A stretch of DNA of 64,000 nucleotides from Halichoerus grypus (taxonomy: Eukaryota; Chordata; Mammalia; Carnivora; Phocidae): the NCBI RefSeq assembly GCF_964656455.1, contig NC_135725.1, positions 53,513,688-53,577,687 on the forward strand, in the 5' to 3' direction. Each line of letters starts with the position of its first letter. Positions within the stretch are counted from its first letter, which is position 1. The translations under genes were made by a program, and so were the position numbers. A model generated the notes under the pieces. The model searched no databases and had not been told where the DNA came from. It was given only the letters and a program-made list of their open reading frames with translations. Positions 1-12,336 of this stretch are shown piece after piece.

Positions 1-24
1 GGGGGGGGGAGGGGGAGAGGAGGG
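1..24 (+). repeat. G-rich low-complexity tract at window edge
   Basis: The first 24 bases are almost only G with single A interruptions, including runs of 9 and 5 G. Such a tract could form a G-quadruplex on this strand. It lies at the window edge, so its true extent cannot be seen. Confidence 0.7.
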
Positions 25-3000
25 CTTGTCACTGTTTCCAGCTCTTTGAGCTCTCTTTCTCCTGCTACTAGGACACATAAAACCTCCAAACCAGAAAGCC
101 AGAAGAGGAAAATAGCACTTCCTGATATTGTCTTCTAGTCCTCATGTGTTTTAGGCACCAGAGATTTCTTCTCAGCCTCCAGATTCGGGTGCCCTCCCAT
201 TAGAATCATAATATGTTAGAACTGGAAATAACCTTAAAAAACAGGATTCTGGGAAAGATGAAAACCAGTAATAAGTATAACTAGTTAAGCCAAGATCTGA
301 ATTAGAAAATGTACTGAAAATGTTTAGTGCATTTAGAGCTTACATGGGGCTATGTAAGCCATATTACCAAGCATTTGTCCCTTGGTAGCATAATATAAAT
401 GCTTTATTTGACTTAACTTCTAAATCAGTTAAGTGGATCACAAACAGCACTTAAAAAAAAAAAAAAGGACTAGAATACCAAAATCAGGGTGCAAATCATA
501 AGTAATATTTTCTCAGATGTGTGTTTGTGTATGTATACACATGTGTGTATGATTATGTGCTTATTGAACTGCAATGTAAAATACACTTTTTATTTATTCA
601 GAGTCACAGTAAACAATATTTGAAAGCCAATATACTAGTCTCATATGAAAGAAGTATAATTAGGGGTCATAATTCTAAACAAGGAGTTGACATTATGATT
701 AGCAGTTTCTCAATGTAAATAGATCTATGTTCTTTTGAAGTAAGAAAAATATACTGTCAAGTCATATCATGGAAAATTATAGTTATTTATTTAATTTCCC
801 TTCATGTACAAGGAGTTGAATGACTTTCCTAAAGTGGTACACCTTGATGCTAGGTAAAACTCAGGTGTTCTGATATCCAGTCCAATTATTTTTCTATTAG
901 TTCATATAATGAGATTTCCCTTATAATGGCCAGGTAAAAAGTATAAACACTCTGTGAACAGACTGTAAAAGGGAACCTCATTTAATATATAATAAAATTT
1001 TTTCTCTAGATGATAAATGTAACCTGTGTAAATATGCCAGGTATGATCAGTGTCAACTAAATGGTAACAAAAATGTCATGATGTTCCTTTAAATATTTAG
1101 AATATTTTCTTAAAATAATCCCTGTTCATTTTTCTTCAAGGAAAATACAAAGCTAGGTTTAAACTCACATCTTCTCTCATCCCAATATATCAGTGTCTAT
1201 TGCTTCTAAAACATGCATTAGAGAATATCTATATTTGAAAGCTCCCACCTAGGAATAGAGTTTTAGTTATTGCTATATTTAACAGAGGTCTCTTGTGTTA
1301 AATCCTCTCATTTCTCTTATTTTCTTTTCTTCCTCATCCCTATTAGGACTCCAGCCTTCCCCGTGTCTGATACTAAGTCAAAAGATGGGTATCTGAGGAG
1401 TGCAGGGGATAATAAAGCAGTGACTCCCTCAGACCTTTATTAATCTGGTTATTTGGGCCAACATCTCTTTCTAAGGGGACTACACTGATGTCCATGTAAG
1501 GGACCATCTGTGAGAAACACAAACAAATGATACATATATAACAAACTTAGAAATTAATGCAAGTGAAATTTACATGTTGAATAGATGTTGGTTGAAAGAG
1601 CAGTTGAAAAATTCAGGGAGATGACCCTTAGCCTGAGTAAGTTAGGCTGGCTGAATATTGTAGGGGTTCAAGAAAGCCTTGTTTATTCAATTTCTAAAGT
1701 TTCAATCTGGTATATTCTTTGCTGGGTTCAGGAAAAAAAGAGCTGGGAATAGAAGCATTAGTTTCTTATACACTATTTCAAATTAAATTTCAATAGTTGT
1801 CAAGGGTACTTAAGAGTTCTCTGGGTCAAGAAAGGAGTTGAAGCAAAGCAGTGCACAGTATGATTTAATAAATGCCTTAATCAGAAGGAATTTTATTTAT
1901 TTTTCCTCCTTAAAATAAAGTGTCTGTATTTAAGGTAAAATACAGAGTTCTAAAATCTAATTCTTTTCAAAGATAACCAAGCTTAAAAGTAAATCATTAA
2001 GCAGGTCAGTGTCTGGGCAGTTAAATCAAATCACAGCACAGCTGGAAACTTCCATCAAATCAGAGACCATCTTTACAATTCTCATTGTAGAAAATGCAGT
2101 AACATTATTCCTAGTGCTTCCTTCCAGATAAATGATGTATTTAATATTCTAGTCAAGCTCCAGTGCTGGATTGTCTTCAATATTAAAGTGATGACAACTG
2201 AATGTGTGAAAGCACTTTAGGAAAAGATTAAGATTTTGGGGATTATATGAAACATTTGGGCCTTATATAGTATGTGTCTTAACATGCAGGACTGTTTGTC
2301 CTTTAAATCCTGATCTGTCAACACTTGTCCCAAACCTATAATTTGTTAATAATTGAAATATTTCTTTAGCACTTGAGTAAGTCTTGAGGTGTGATATTCA
2401 GGTTCTGTTAATATGGATATAGAATTCAGAAATTCACCACTACATTATTTCTCCCTGGCACATTAGATGCATTTATATTTATAAGCATCATTAGTTGTTG
2501 CATATGTCTCCTCCACAGGTACGCATTTTAGTATTATACAACCCACAGGATACCACAGTAAATTGAATATCAGAGACTTGAGTCCTAGATCTTCCTTTGT
2601 GGCTCTGTGATCTCAGAGATTCTACTCTAACGTTGGGCACAAGTTGGTTGCTCTGTGTCACTTTAATGGGTTGACAAAAAAATATAAACTATGTGGCTTC
2701 CCTGTATATCATTCCATGAATGTCACAGTGTAAGTTTAGGCTCTAAAATGTGGGTGGCTACAGATGATTGTAGGGTATACAGATTGGTCAATTGGTAATA
2801 TCCCTTTATAAGAAAGTCTGCCCATTTTGTCCTATTGGATTGCTTTAAGTAAAATCTTGGTAAAAATACTGATTCAGTCTTTAAAAATCTCCTAACAGGA
2901 TTGGGTTAAGGTAAAGGGATGTTTCTAACACTTGTTGGAAACTATGTATCTCTGAGATGGCTCAGTGTTCAAGGAACTGCTATGCCTAAATAGCCTCTCT

Positions 3001-3107
3001 ACCGTGTATATTCTATTGAATCCTCTGGGTAATGATCGGGGGGAGTTCAGGGATCAAGATCAGCATGCGTGGGCTTTGAAAAATACTCTGAGAATTTTCT
3101 AGTAAAA
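25..3107. other. AT-rich non-coding DNA, no gene seen
   Basis: No recognisable exon, young repeat or RNA gene. There is an A14 run at 453-466. The stretch at about 810-895 resembles a worn minus-strand MIR (a core like 'cctaaagtggtacacc...actcaggtgttctgatatccag'), but the match is too weak to call. Stop codons are frequent in all frames. Confidence 0.6.
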
Positions 3108-3757
3108 ACACAAACTGTCCATACAAAAACCTGCATGCTAATGTTTACAGCAGTTTTATTCATAATTGCCAAAAATTAGAACCAAGATGTCCTTCAGTAG
3201 ATGAAAGGATAAACAAATTGTGGCACATCGAGACAATGGAGTAACATTAAGCATTCAAAAGAAATGAGCTACCAAGCCATGAAAAGACATGGAGAAACCC
3301 GAAATGCAATTACTAAGTGAAAGAAGCCAATCTGAAAAGTCTACATACTGTATAATAACAACTATATAACATTTGAGAAAGGCAAAACCATGGGAACACT
3401 AAAAAGATCAATGGTTCCCAGGGATGAGGCAGCGGGAGGGATGAAGGTAGAACAGAGAGGACTTTTAGGACAGTGAAAATTCTCTGTATGATACTATAAT
3501 GATGGATACATGTCATTATACAGTTGTCCAAACCCATAGAATGTACAACACCTAGAGTGAATAATAATACAAACTATGAACTGTAGGTGATAATGATGTC
3601 AATGTAGGCTCATCAGTTGTTAAGAAATGTACCACCCTTGTGGGAATGTTGATAATGGGGGAAGCTCTGCATATGGGGGGGCAGGGAAAATATAGGAAAT
3701 CTCTATACCTTCCTCTCAATTTTGCTATAAACCTAAAACTGGTCTTTAAAAAAAAAA
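3108..3757 (+). mobile_element. L1 LINE 3' end (old L1M-type)
   Basis: The text follows the end of a mammalian L1. It starts in the ORF2 C-terminal region ('gtttacagcagttttattcataattgcc', then 'gatgtccttcagtagatgaa' and 'gtgaaagaagccaatctg'), passes through a 3' UTR and ends in an A tract at 3747-3756. It is 5'-truncated, heavily diverged and non-coding. A short (CA)n follows at 3768-3782. Confidence 0.8.
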
Positions 3758-5397
3758 GTCTTTAAAACACACACACACACACAGATAATTACAATATAGA
3801 TTTCATTTTTCTTCCAACCCTATTCCATTTTCTCAAGTGTGTAGATAAAAATAAACTCATATCCCTTAAAATTATGACTGGTGATGTTTTTTCTACAATG
3901 AAATATATAGAATATATATGAAAATGTATCTTCTTTAAATCCTGTTGGAATGGTGGGTTTTTTTTCAGAATTACCTCTTAGTCAAATTCCTTTGGTTGAG
4001 GTGAAGTCATGACCAAGAATGCAATAATTCACCCTAGAGTAGGTGCTTATCACAGAATATCCTGATGGAGACTCAAAGTTCTACTATAGACATCTCCTTA
4101 ATTTCTAAGTGATTTCCCAGAGCTTTATGCCTGACTAGTAAACTGACCTGTCAGCATTAAAAAAAAAAAAAAACAAACATAAACGTATAAATCATAGAGG
4201 CATGCCCACCTGTATGAGAAAAGCTGTTGCCTCCAAGATCCCTTGCTGGTATTTCATGTGTACTTAATGTCAAGGTCCTCTGCATTTTGGAAGTTCCAAA
4301 TATGGTATTAATAATTGGAATATACTGGTACTAGAAAAGCTGAGTTCTAACATCAGGCAATTAACTTCGAGAAGTTTTGACTCAGTTCTTGTCTATAACG
4401 CGGCAGACACAGTGCCATACTGACTATAGACTGCTTCTATAACAGAATGAATGCTAACCCTATCCTCTTCTTAACAGGTTTCAAAAGCAAATAGACCTGC
4501 CCTTACCCAGAGCTGTAGGAACAAGGATACTATGTGCATTTCAGAAAACATACCTAGGGCTCTCTTCTACACAAGTATCATCGGAAGCCAAGCTGACAGA
4601 CATGATCTTTAATAAAGTTAATATAATGATTATGCTTTCTTTGTACTCTTTAAAATGGTTTAATTTTTTATACAGTACACCGGATCAGCAGAACCTTTCA
4701 TTTTCAACCACATTTCCCTACCCTCCTATAAAATCATCTTCCCTCAGGTACTTGACTACTACCATTTTGCTTCAAGGTTTTACAGAGAGCCATTTCAAGA
4801 AATACTCATATTAAGACTGTTTCTACGTTTATATATAAAACTGTGATATGAGTCTCTGACTTAATGTTTCCTGTATTGAGGTCCCATGTGAGAAACTGCT
4901 TTTAAAATCGAGAGGGAAAAAAAAAAAAGTGAGGTTCTTTGCCTCACTCAAAGAACTAGTCTGCTTCCTTCTTTCTGATAAGGATTTATGTAATTCAACA
5001 TGCTTTCCTTTTTCGGCTACTTTTAGATTGCCAAAACTAAGCTCCAGCATAGTTACTATTAAGCCTCATGGATGGCACTTGATCTTGTTTTGTTACACCA
5101 ATTTCTATTTAGCCTTTATTTAATCTATTTGTTCAATCTGTAATTAAGGCTAAATAGCATACATTTGAAATAGAAACTCTAACCAAAATACATTTTTAAA
5201 TGGTAAAAATAAACAATTGAAAATAATATTTGTCCCATCTAGGCTTTGAGATGAGATAACTGAAACAAAGCCATTTGGAAATAGTAAGAGAGTATATATA
5301 CTAGGTTTGTTATGTTATCACAACTGCATAAAATGACATGTTTTGCATAATCATAGTATTCATAATTATTAATTTACCTATTTATTTCTCCCTATTT
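3758..5397. other. AT-rich non-coding DNA
   Basis: Contains a short (CA)n and an A-rich run at 4159-4173. No recognisable repeat family or exon. The short open frames on both strands at 4829-5123 overlap each other in AT-rich DNA and look random. Confidence 0.5.
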
Positions 5398-5530
5398 ATT
5401 TCTCCCAATAGATAATAAGCCTTTGAGGGTAGGAACAGTATGCATTTTAGTGACCCTAGGTTTCAGACAGTGCCCGGCACATAGTAGGACCTCGGTAAAT
5501 GGTACACGAATAAATGAAAGAATAAGTGAT
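5398..5530 (+). mobile_element. L2 LINE 3' end
   Basis: Carries the typical L2 terminal text: 'gcctttgagggtaggaacag', then 'cagtgcccggcacatagtag', then 'cggtaaatg...aataaatgaa'. Only the last part of the element is present. It is diverged and non-coding. A 14-bp duplication (ctatttatttctcc twice) lies just upstream. Confidence 0.75.
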
Positions 5531-6588
5531 GGACAAATGTAGAAATACACTAATACAATGGTCTTACTGACATCACTTATAATAAGATCCCGATACACTG
5601 TACAGATTTTAACATTACCAATTATCAGAATCATCATAATGATCAAAAAAACCCAACAATGATAGTGAAAACACCTCATTTTTCAATATACTGTAGTTTT
5701 GAATCATTTCAGTTTCTCTCTCAATGCAGTTTCAGCAATGCTTTAAACATTCTGCAGAACCAAAAGCTTTTAGAGCTAAACGCATCAATTACACATAATC
5801 TTGTGATACGATCCTGCCATGAATCCTTAGTCATTCATCCTCAGCCCACAGAATGCCATCTGCTTATTGTGAGTATACCTTGTTACAAAGAGAAAAAGGG
5901 GAAAGAAGTCTTAAACTGATTTCATTCCCCTGAATTATGTAACTTTATATTTTTGTTTTAAAAAAATTCTTATGTTTTCAATGACACTATTGACTGTAAA
6001 TCTTAAAGTTTCTATAAAGATATGATCTAGTCATTCTGACCTTTTTGATAAATTATCTTTGCATGCATTCCCCCATGTTGATTCAGAAAGTAAAACAAAG
6101 CATTATCTGAGGAAAGTTTTAACTTTAGATATCCAATGAACAACAATCCTGATTTGATTCCTTAGTAAAGTTATACTTTCATGAAATCACAGCATTGTAA
6201 AGGTAGGGTTTGAACTGTTTATTTTATGTGGCAGGCTCTCTGGGATAAAGTGAAAGCTATGTAATTTAATGGTGGAATGAACAACCAAGAATGCATTCCA
6301 TCTTCTCAGCAATGGTGACCTGATTTAAAACCACACACAGGACCACACACAGGAGAAACAGAATGACAAACCCACTTGGTTCTGTTCATTCAAAAATATT
6401 AAAATGATATTTGTATGATAAACATTTATAAAAGGCTTATCAGTCTCTAAATATTTCCACCATCATTTTCTCCTTTGATATTTATAACATCTATGTGTAA
6501 AGTGCCCCCATGCACCCAACAGGTCAATACTCTTAGGTAACAAGAACAGTTAAAAGAAAAACAGAATCAAAAAAAAAAAAAAAAAAAA
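5531..6588. other. Non-coding DNA, no assigned repeat
   Basis: No gene recognised. A 12-bp tandem duplication (ccacacacagga twice) lies near 6332-6356. An A-rich run at 6569-6588 sits directly in front of the next SINE and belongs to its target site. Confidence 0.5.
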
Positions 6589-6812
6589 GGGCGCCTGGGT
6601 GGCTCAGTCATTAAGCGTCTGCCTTTGGCTCAGGTCATGATCCCAGGGTCCTGGGATCGAGCCCCGCATCAGGTTCCCTGCTCTGCGGGAAGCCTGCTTC
6701 TCCCTCTCTCACTCCCCCTGCTTGTGTTCCCTCTCTCGCTGTCTCTCTCTCTCTCTGTCAAATAAATAAAATCTTAAAAAAAAAAAAGAAAGAAAGAAAA
6801 GAAAAAGAAAAA
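6589..6812 (+). mobile_element. CAN SINE (SINEC), full length
   Basis: tRNA-Lys-derived SINE with an intact head (GGGCGCCTGGGTGGCTCAG), an internal RNA polymerase III promoter region, a CT-rich body and AATAAAATCTT followed by an impure (A)n/(AAAG)n tail to about 6812. Flanks resemble a diverged duplication (GAAAAACAGAATC before, GAAAAATAGGATC after). Confidence 0.92.
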
Positions 6813-7194
6813 TAGGATCTAAAAATCTGGTTATCCAGCAGGGTTGTCTCCAAATCCTCCTTTCTATCTTAGCAATATTTTAATATTTTATTTTAAGCAT
6901 TTTATGAATTTTTATTATTCCATTTTATGTATTTATTGACAAAGATATAGGAGGTATGGAATGGTCCATGATAAAAACAAATCTGGCAACTAGAAGTGTT
7001 TCTTTGATTAAAGCTGTTAATCATTTATAAGAGGAGATAAAGCTGCTGGTCCCTGGAATATCATATAAAATTTATTAGAGAACAGTAATTCCTGAAATGT
7101 AGTAACTTTAACGTACACCAAACCTCTTAATAAAAATCAAAGTATTTATGCCACTGGCGGAATGAAGGGTCTATTATGAGAACTGATACAATCC
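6813..7194. other. AT-rich spacer, nothing recognised
   Basis: AT-rich sequence with no repeat family or exon that I can identify. Confidence 0.5.
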
Positions 7195-7675
7195 TGGCAC
7201 CTACTCAACTTTCTCTCTACTAACTACTTCTCTCACTAAGGTAACGCCATCTCTTTCCGGACAACACTAATAGCTCCCCAACAGGCATCTCCACATCCAT
7301 TATTCTCTCCAATCTCTTCTCCACAGCTCCATCATGGAGATCTTAAAAAAAAAAAAAAAGCTTTTTATGTCACTTGCCCATGAATTTCATGGCTTCCAAT
7401 TGAACCAAGGATGAAATCCAAAATTTGTTTAAAGAGTCCCATATTAATGATTCCTTTCCCGTTACTGGAGGCTAATCTCTGTGGCTCACCATACTCTATT
7501 TTGGCATTCTTTCAGTTCCTAAAGACTATAAGCTCTTCTTCACTTTGGAATTTTCATACCATTCTTCCTTCTGCTTGGAACACATTTTCTCTGCCCCCTG
7601 CCTCACACCACAGTGTCCCTGCTCGATCTCATTCATCATCTGCCTAAAAACTCTTAATTCACCTCCAATTCCAAC
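7195..7675 (+). mobile_element. L2 LINE fragment
   Basis: Resembles the L2 3' region: 'ctccatcatggagatctt', 'tgtcacttgcccatg', 'atggcttccaattg', 'ggatgaaatccaaa', then 'ccttctgcttggaacacatt'. The open frame 7411-7647 lies inside it and is not a gene. An A15 run lies at about 7347-7361. Confidence 0.7.
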
Positions 7676-8479
7676 AATATAAATAGATCCTCCTGTTACA
7701 TTATTGTATCCACTCTTTTTTCTTCTGGCTTCCAGGGTTTATCCATATTAAGGTTCTTCATCATCTCCATGGAAGTAAAAGCAGGAAAATGGAAAGGTAA
7801 GCCCCCTAAATCATTCATCCACTATATAGAACTATTCAGATATTTTGATAATGGGTCCTCTAATATGAAATATATTTTATTTACACAGTAAATTTCTAAA
7901 TTCCAGCATGATAAAATATATTTGCAAAGTCAAACAAAAATTTGCAAGATCATACCACAGAGGACAACTGAAAGTAAAACCAAACCATTACTTGAGTTGA
8001 TTTTACAAATGATAAAGTACCATATATCATCTTGTTTCAATCATGAAATAGAATTAAAGTTGTAAATGATCCAAAGAACATTTACAGCAGAAATTATAAA
8101 ATATTATTTCACATAGCAATTTTGATGGATTGGCCAGGATGGTCATGAAAATTAGGTTGAAAATGATTCCATGCAGAGTTCAGATTCATTGAGAAAGAGC
8201 ACAATGATTTAAAAATGTATATCCTGGGCAGAAAAGCAGAGAAATGGTGATTCTCTTTACATTTCAAGAGAAAAAGATAAGAGAGGTGAAGTGACTTCAC
8301 ATCAGTATGGAAATAAAAAAGTGAAACCCAGTATTTAGGACTATAGACTATTTCTCTAGGGCATCTGTCAGTAAGTTACAAATATTTACTGATCTCTTAG
8401 TAGTATGCAAAACAGTTGAAACATCTTTTTTTTTTTTTTTAATTTCTTTCTGGCTTATGGCATCTTTCTATCTCTGGTA
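7676..8479. other. Non-coding spacer
   Basis: AT-rich, no gene recognised. A T14 tract lies at 8427-8440. The short minus-strand frame at 8109-8300 shows no domain. Confidence 0.45.
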
Positions 8480-9625
8480 TTCTACCTGACTGGTCATTTT
8501 AAAATCCCTTTTGGATGTGTTTATTCCTGTGCTCAACCTCTAAATGTTAGATTCCTCAAGGGTTCTGTCTTTGTTCTTCTTTACTTTCTCCTTAGGTAAC
8601 TTCATTCCATCCCATAAATTCAAATATTTTTACATTGAGAACTACAGCTTTTTATTTCCATATTTCCACATGGATATCTTGTAAGCATTTCAAATTTAAT
8701 TTTAATATGGACAACACAGAAACCTTGATTTAATGCCAAAACTTACTGCTATACCACTCTTCATTACTTTTATAAAAGGGACCACAATCTACAATTATTT
8801 AAATTCAGTAATCCAGTAATTTTCCTTGGTTCTTCTCTTTCCCTCTCCTTCACATTCAATTATCCAATAAGTTCTTTTGACTCAAACTCCAAAGTCACAC
8901 CTGAAACCACTCTCTTCTATTCCATGACTACTACCTTGGTCCCAGTCACCATTATCTCTGTCTGAATTACTTCAAGACCCACCCAACTAGTCTTCTACCT
9001 GGTTCTATTTTTGGCCCTTGCTTCCAGCCTTCTCTATATGGTAGTGAAAGTGACTTTTTTCAAAATATGAATAAAATTTTGTTGTGGCCTTGCTTAAAAT
9101 TCTCTAATGTTTTTAAACTTAGACGTAAATTCAGATTCCCAACCCTGGATTCTTTAAAGCCTTATATTAATGATGATCTGTTCTCACCCACTGATGAATC
9201 TTCATTTTATAACACTCTACCCTATCACTACATTTCAGCCACATTAGCCTTTTTGGTTTCTCAACCACTATATTCACTTCTACTTTAGTCTTAGCAAAAC
9301 TTGAAATATTTTTCCTAGTGACTGCCTTGTTTTTACCATTCACACTTTGGCTTAAATTTGACTTAAATGGCCTTCTCTAACCATGGATCTAGAGTAAACA
9401 ACCATACACTCTCCTTCACCTCCTTCCTTTACTACCCTCTTTAATTTGCTGAGTAGCACTTTTCATTTCCAGATAATTTTGTTGTCCGTTTATTAATTTG
9501 TCATTCATTTGTTCATTAAGTGTCTCTGCTTGAAAATAAAATCCATGAGAACAAGGGACTTGTCTTACTTATTAGCCCTGAGAAACATATTGCATTCATA
9601 GTAGGCATTTGATATGTATTCACTG
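8480..9625 (+). mobile_element. L2 LINE, long 3' portion (~1.1 kb)
   Basis: One of the longest L2 copies here. It runs from the ORF2 end ('ccacatggatatcttgtaagcatttcaaa', then 'acacagaaaccttgat', then 'accttggtcccagtcaccattatctctgtctgaattacttcaagacc') through the 3' UTR to the terminal 'ccatgagaacaagggacttg' and 'catagtaggcatttgatatg...gaataaat'. It is broken by many stops and indels, so no RT function remains. Confidence 0.8.
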
Positions 9626-10260
9626 AATAAATCAAATATATTTTCTGTACAGTTTTCTACATTTTAAGCCCTTGCAGCATATTTTTAACTTTAGGCAACA
9701 TTAACTTTAGGTAATTCAGAATTTTTTTGGATCACTCTTCCTACAATCTTTGGCATTTACTTAGAATTTGCAAACATTTATGTAAATATATTTTTATTAG
9801 AAAAATAAACTCAGGGAGGAACTAGAGAAAAAAGAGTGGCTATGTGCCAAATTAAAATACATATTTATTATTTTTAGTCTGTGGTTATCTGGTAGTACTT
9901 ATTTTCAAATAAAGACTTTTAATAAATAAAAATTTTCCTCTGAAATGACATAATTGTTGCTTTTTTTCTGTTAATAAGGTATCTGAATTCAGAAAGATGA
10001 AATGTAAATATATTTCTTTAAAAATCTCCCTTTCCTGATGTGCAATCATTTGCTATTGTTCTGGGTGTGTCATATTTAAGCTATGACCTATTCACGTGAG
10101 AAATTCAGGTTTCCAATTGTGTGAAAGGATGTCTGTGCAAATTCCTATGCTTAATAGCCCAGTTGTATATCTAATACTAACCGTTAGGTGCCACCTATTG
10201 CCCAAGCCACATGCACCAAGAGAAAATTAATACCCACATCTTTCTCTTACAAAATATCTT
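9626..10260. other. Non-coding spacer
   Basis: AT-rich to about 10040, then a more balanced stretch to 10260. No repeat or exon assigned. Confidence 0.45.
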
Positions 10261-10276
10261 AAGAATTAACACACTA

Positions 10277-10482
10277 GGGGCGCCTGAGTGGCTCAGTCGT
10301 TAAGCGTCTGCCTTTGGCTCAGGTCATGATCCCGGTGTCCTGGGATAGAGCCCCGCATCGGGCTCGCTGCTCAGCAGGAAGCCTGCTTCTCTCTCTGCCT
10401 CTCCCACTCACCTTGCTTGTGTTCCCTCTCTCTCTGTGTCTCTCTCTGTCAAAAAAATAAATAAAATCTTTAAAAAAAAAAA
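10277..10482 (+). mobile_element. CAN SINE (SINEC), full length, perfect TSD
   Basis: Complete SINEC from GGGGCGCCTGAGTGGCTCAG to AATAAAATCTTT(A)n. A perfect 16-bp target-site duplication, aagaattaacacacta, flanks it at 10261-10276 and 10483-10498. The base step at the target (CTT/AAGA) suits L1-endonuclease priming. A perfect TSD implies a fairly recent insertion. Confidence 0.96.
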
Positions 10483-10498
10483 AAGAATTAACACACTA

Positions 10499-10985
10499 AA
10501 TACACTTAAAACACTAAAATGGTAAATTCCATAATGAAGGATTTTTTTTTTTTTTCATTTTTTCCTTTTGAGAATGGCTTTTTCAGAGTTTAAACTTCAG
10601 GATCAAAGTAACTGTGTGTTAGTCTGTTAAGATAAAGACAGGGGAGAGAGACAGGCTCTTATGAGCCGAGATCCGAACTATGTGAAGCTTGAGCTAAAAA
10701 TCCTAAATGACACAAAAAGGGCAGTGAGGGCAGCCTACTGCTGGGGAGGAAGGATGTGCAGCATCCTCCTCCAATGACAACATTGTCTCCTAGCTAAAGA
10801 AGCACACCTTCTATTCTACCATAACTAAAGTTTATAAATGATATTTCCAATACCTCTAGGTATTAGGGAACACAGCAATGCAAACCAGTGTCAACACAGT
10901 CATGGATAATTATGCTAAGGCAGGTTTTGGAATTGTGTAGCCAGCTATATTTAAAAAAAATAATAATAATTAGAGTAGACACGGA
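10499..10985. other. Non-coding spacer before LTR
   Basis: Contains a T13 run near 10542-10554 and otherwise unassigned sequence. No gene seen. Confidence 0.45.
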
Positions 10986-11540
10986 TGTGGGAAGCAAACT
11001 CAGAAGAAATAAATGAAATTTCCTTACTTCCTGCATCCCATTGACAAGTCCTTGAAACAGAGTGACCTCCCTCTAGGAACTCTGCTGCCTCCACGTTAAT
11101 ACTTTGCTAAGGGCAAAAGGCAATCTTAGCCAGACCCCCAGGATCGTGTAAGTCTTCTTTCACACATAAAAATTCCTTTGGAAACTTCCCTTATCTCTAC
11201 TCCCCCAAGATATATGTTAGCAATCATCCCTCAAGCATATGACCCCCAAGCATACATCTGAAGGGTCTCATGACTAAGGTTTTTTTAGACGGTAATAAAT
11301 GACCTTTTCCCAACAACAGCTAGCCCCCTCAAGGTCCTGGAAACCTTGTTTCCAAAATTCCTTACAGACTTATGCTATCCCTAACCCCCTCCCAACTTGA
11401 AAGTATATAATCAGCCACTCCTCAAGACCCCAGTGTAGCTCTTTCTGCCCATGGGTCCTGTCCCCGTGCTTTAATAAAACCATCTTTTTGCACTGAAGAC
11501 TTCTCAAGAATTCCTTCTTGGCCATCGGCTCCGAACTCCA
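10986..11540 (+). mobile_element. Class-I ERV solo LTR, copy 1 (MER34-like)
   Basis: Begins TGTGGG and ends near CCGAACTCCA. It carries a TATA-like 'gtatataatcagcc' at about 11404, a polyadenylation signal in 'ctttaataaaacc' near 11470, and a U5-like 'ttctcaagaattccttcttggcc'. It aligns along its length with the second copy at 12337-12957 in the same orientation, which supports the boundaries. The family name MER34 is from memory. No viral coding region is attached. Confidence 0.75.
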
Positions 11541-11666
11541 ACGTCTTTCCTACGTAAGACACCACTTACCAGATTCTCTAAAGAGTACTTCAGATGTTGA
11601 GGTGCTTCTTCACATGTAACAGTGAGCAGTGACATGAGAGAAAAATGGGAGACAAGCCTCGATGAG

Positions 11667-11718
11667 CCCTTCCTTCCTTCTTTCCTTTCTTTCTTTCCTC
11701 CTTCTTTCATTCCTTCCT
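11667..11718 (+). repeat. Polypyrimidine (CCTT/CTTT)n tract
   Basis: About 50 bases of C and T only, with CCTTCCTTC and TTTCTTTCTTTC units. It joins directly to the L2 that follows. Confidence 0.8.
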
Positions 11719-12130
11719 CTATTTAATAAATATTTAATGGACGTGAGCATCTACCATGTTGTCGGGCACAGGAGATGCAGCATTGAACAAACAGGTGATT
11801 CTGGGACAGAGGAAAAATGAATAAACAAACTAACAGATAATGACATTTTATAATAAATGCCATAAATAAAAAACCGGGGTAAAGATATGGCATAATAATT
11901 GGCAGAGTCCATTTTAGATAGATGATCAAGGAGGGCCTCCAAGTTGAGACATGAAAAATTAAAAAGATGCAACCGTGCAAAAAAGATCCCAGTCAAAGAA
12001 ACAAAAAGGGCCAGAAGTAGAAAATATTTTATCGTGTATGAGAATTCAAAAGATCAGCATGATTGCAACAAAGTCATCATGGTGGCCTGATAATAAACGA
12101 AGATGTAAAGAGAGGCAGGGGCCAGATTTA
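11719..12130 (-). mobile_element. L2 LINE 3' region (reverse orientation)
   Basis: Reads as the complement of an L2 3' end: 'atttaataaatatttaatgg', 'gagcatctaccatgttgtcgg', 'gatgcagcattgaacaaac', 'ttttagatagatgatcaagg', 'aggggccagatttagaagcc'. It separates the two LTR copies. Frames here on either strand are chance. Confidence 0.7.
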
Positions 12131-12336
12131 GAAGCCAGGAGATATATATATACACAATACCTACTGATAACAAGTCTAGCATTATTATAGAGGGTATCTC
12201 AGCAAAAAAGCACTCCCCACAAGCCTAAATGGCACACAAATAAGGGTACTTGCCTAGACCTAAATCACATACGTAGTAAGTCTTAAGGCTAGGACTACAG
12301 CCCATCTTCTGATGCTGTCTCTAGTGATCATTATGA

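Noticed and set aside
453..466. A14 tract as the tail of a processed pseudogene
   Set aside because: No polyadenylation signal, no target duplication and no protein homology upstream.
6589..6660. tRNA gene (A- and B-box-like text in SINE heads)
   Set aside because: The head is followed by the SINE body and A tail, occurs more than 20 times, and does not fold into a complete tRNA. It is a tRNA-derived SINE promoter.
11465..11476. AATAAA in 'ctttaataaaacc' as a host gene terminator
   Set aside because: It is the polyadenylation signal of the LTR, present at the matching place in the second LTR copy.
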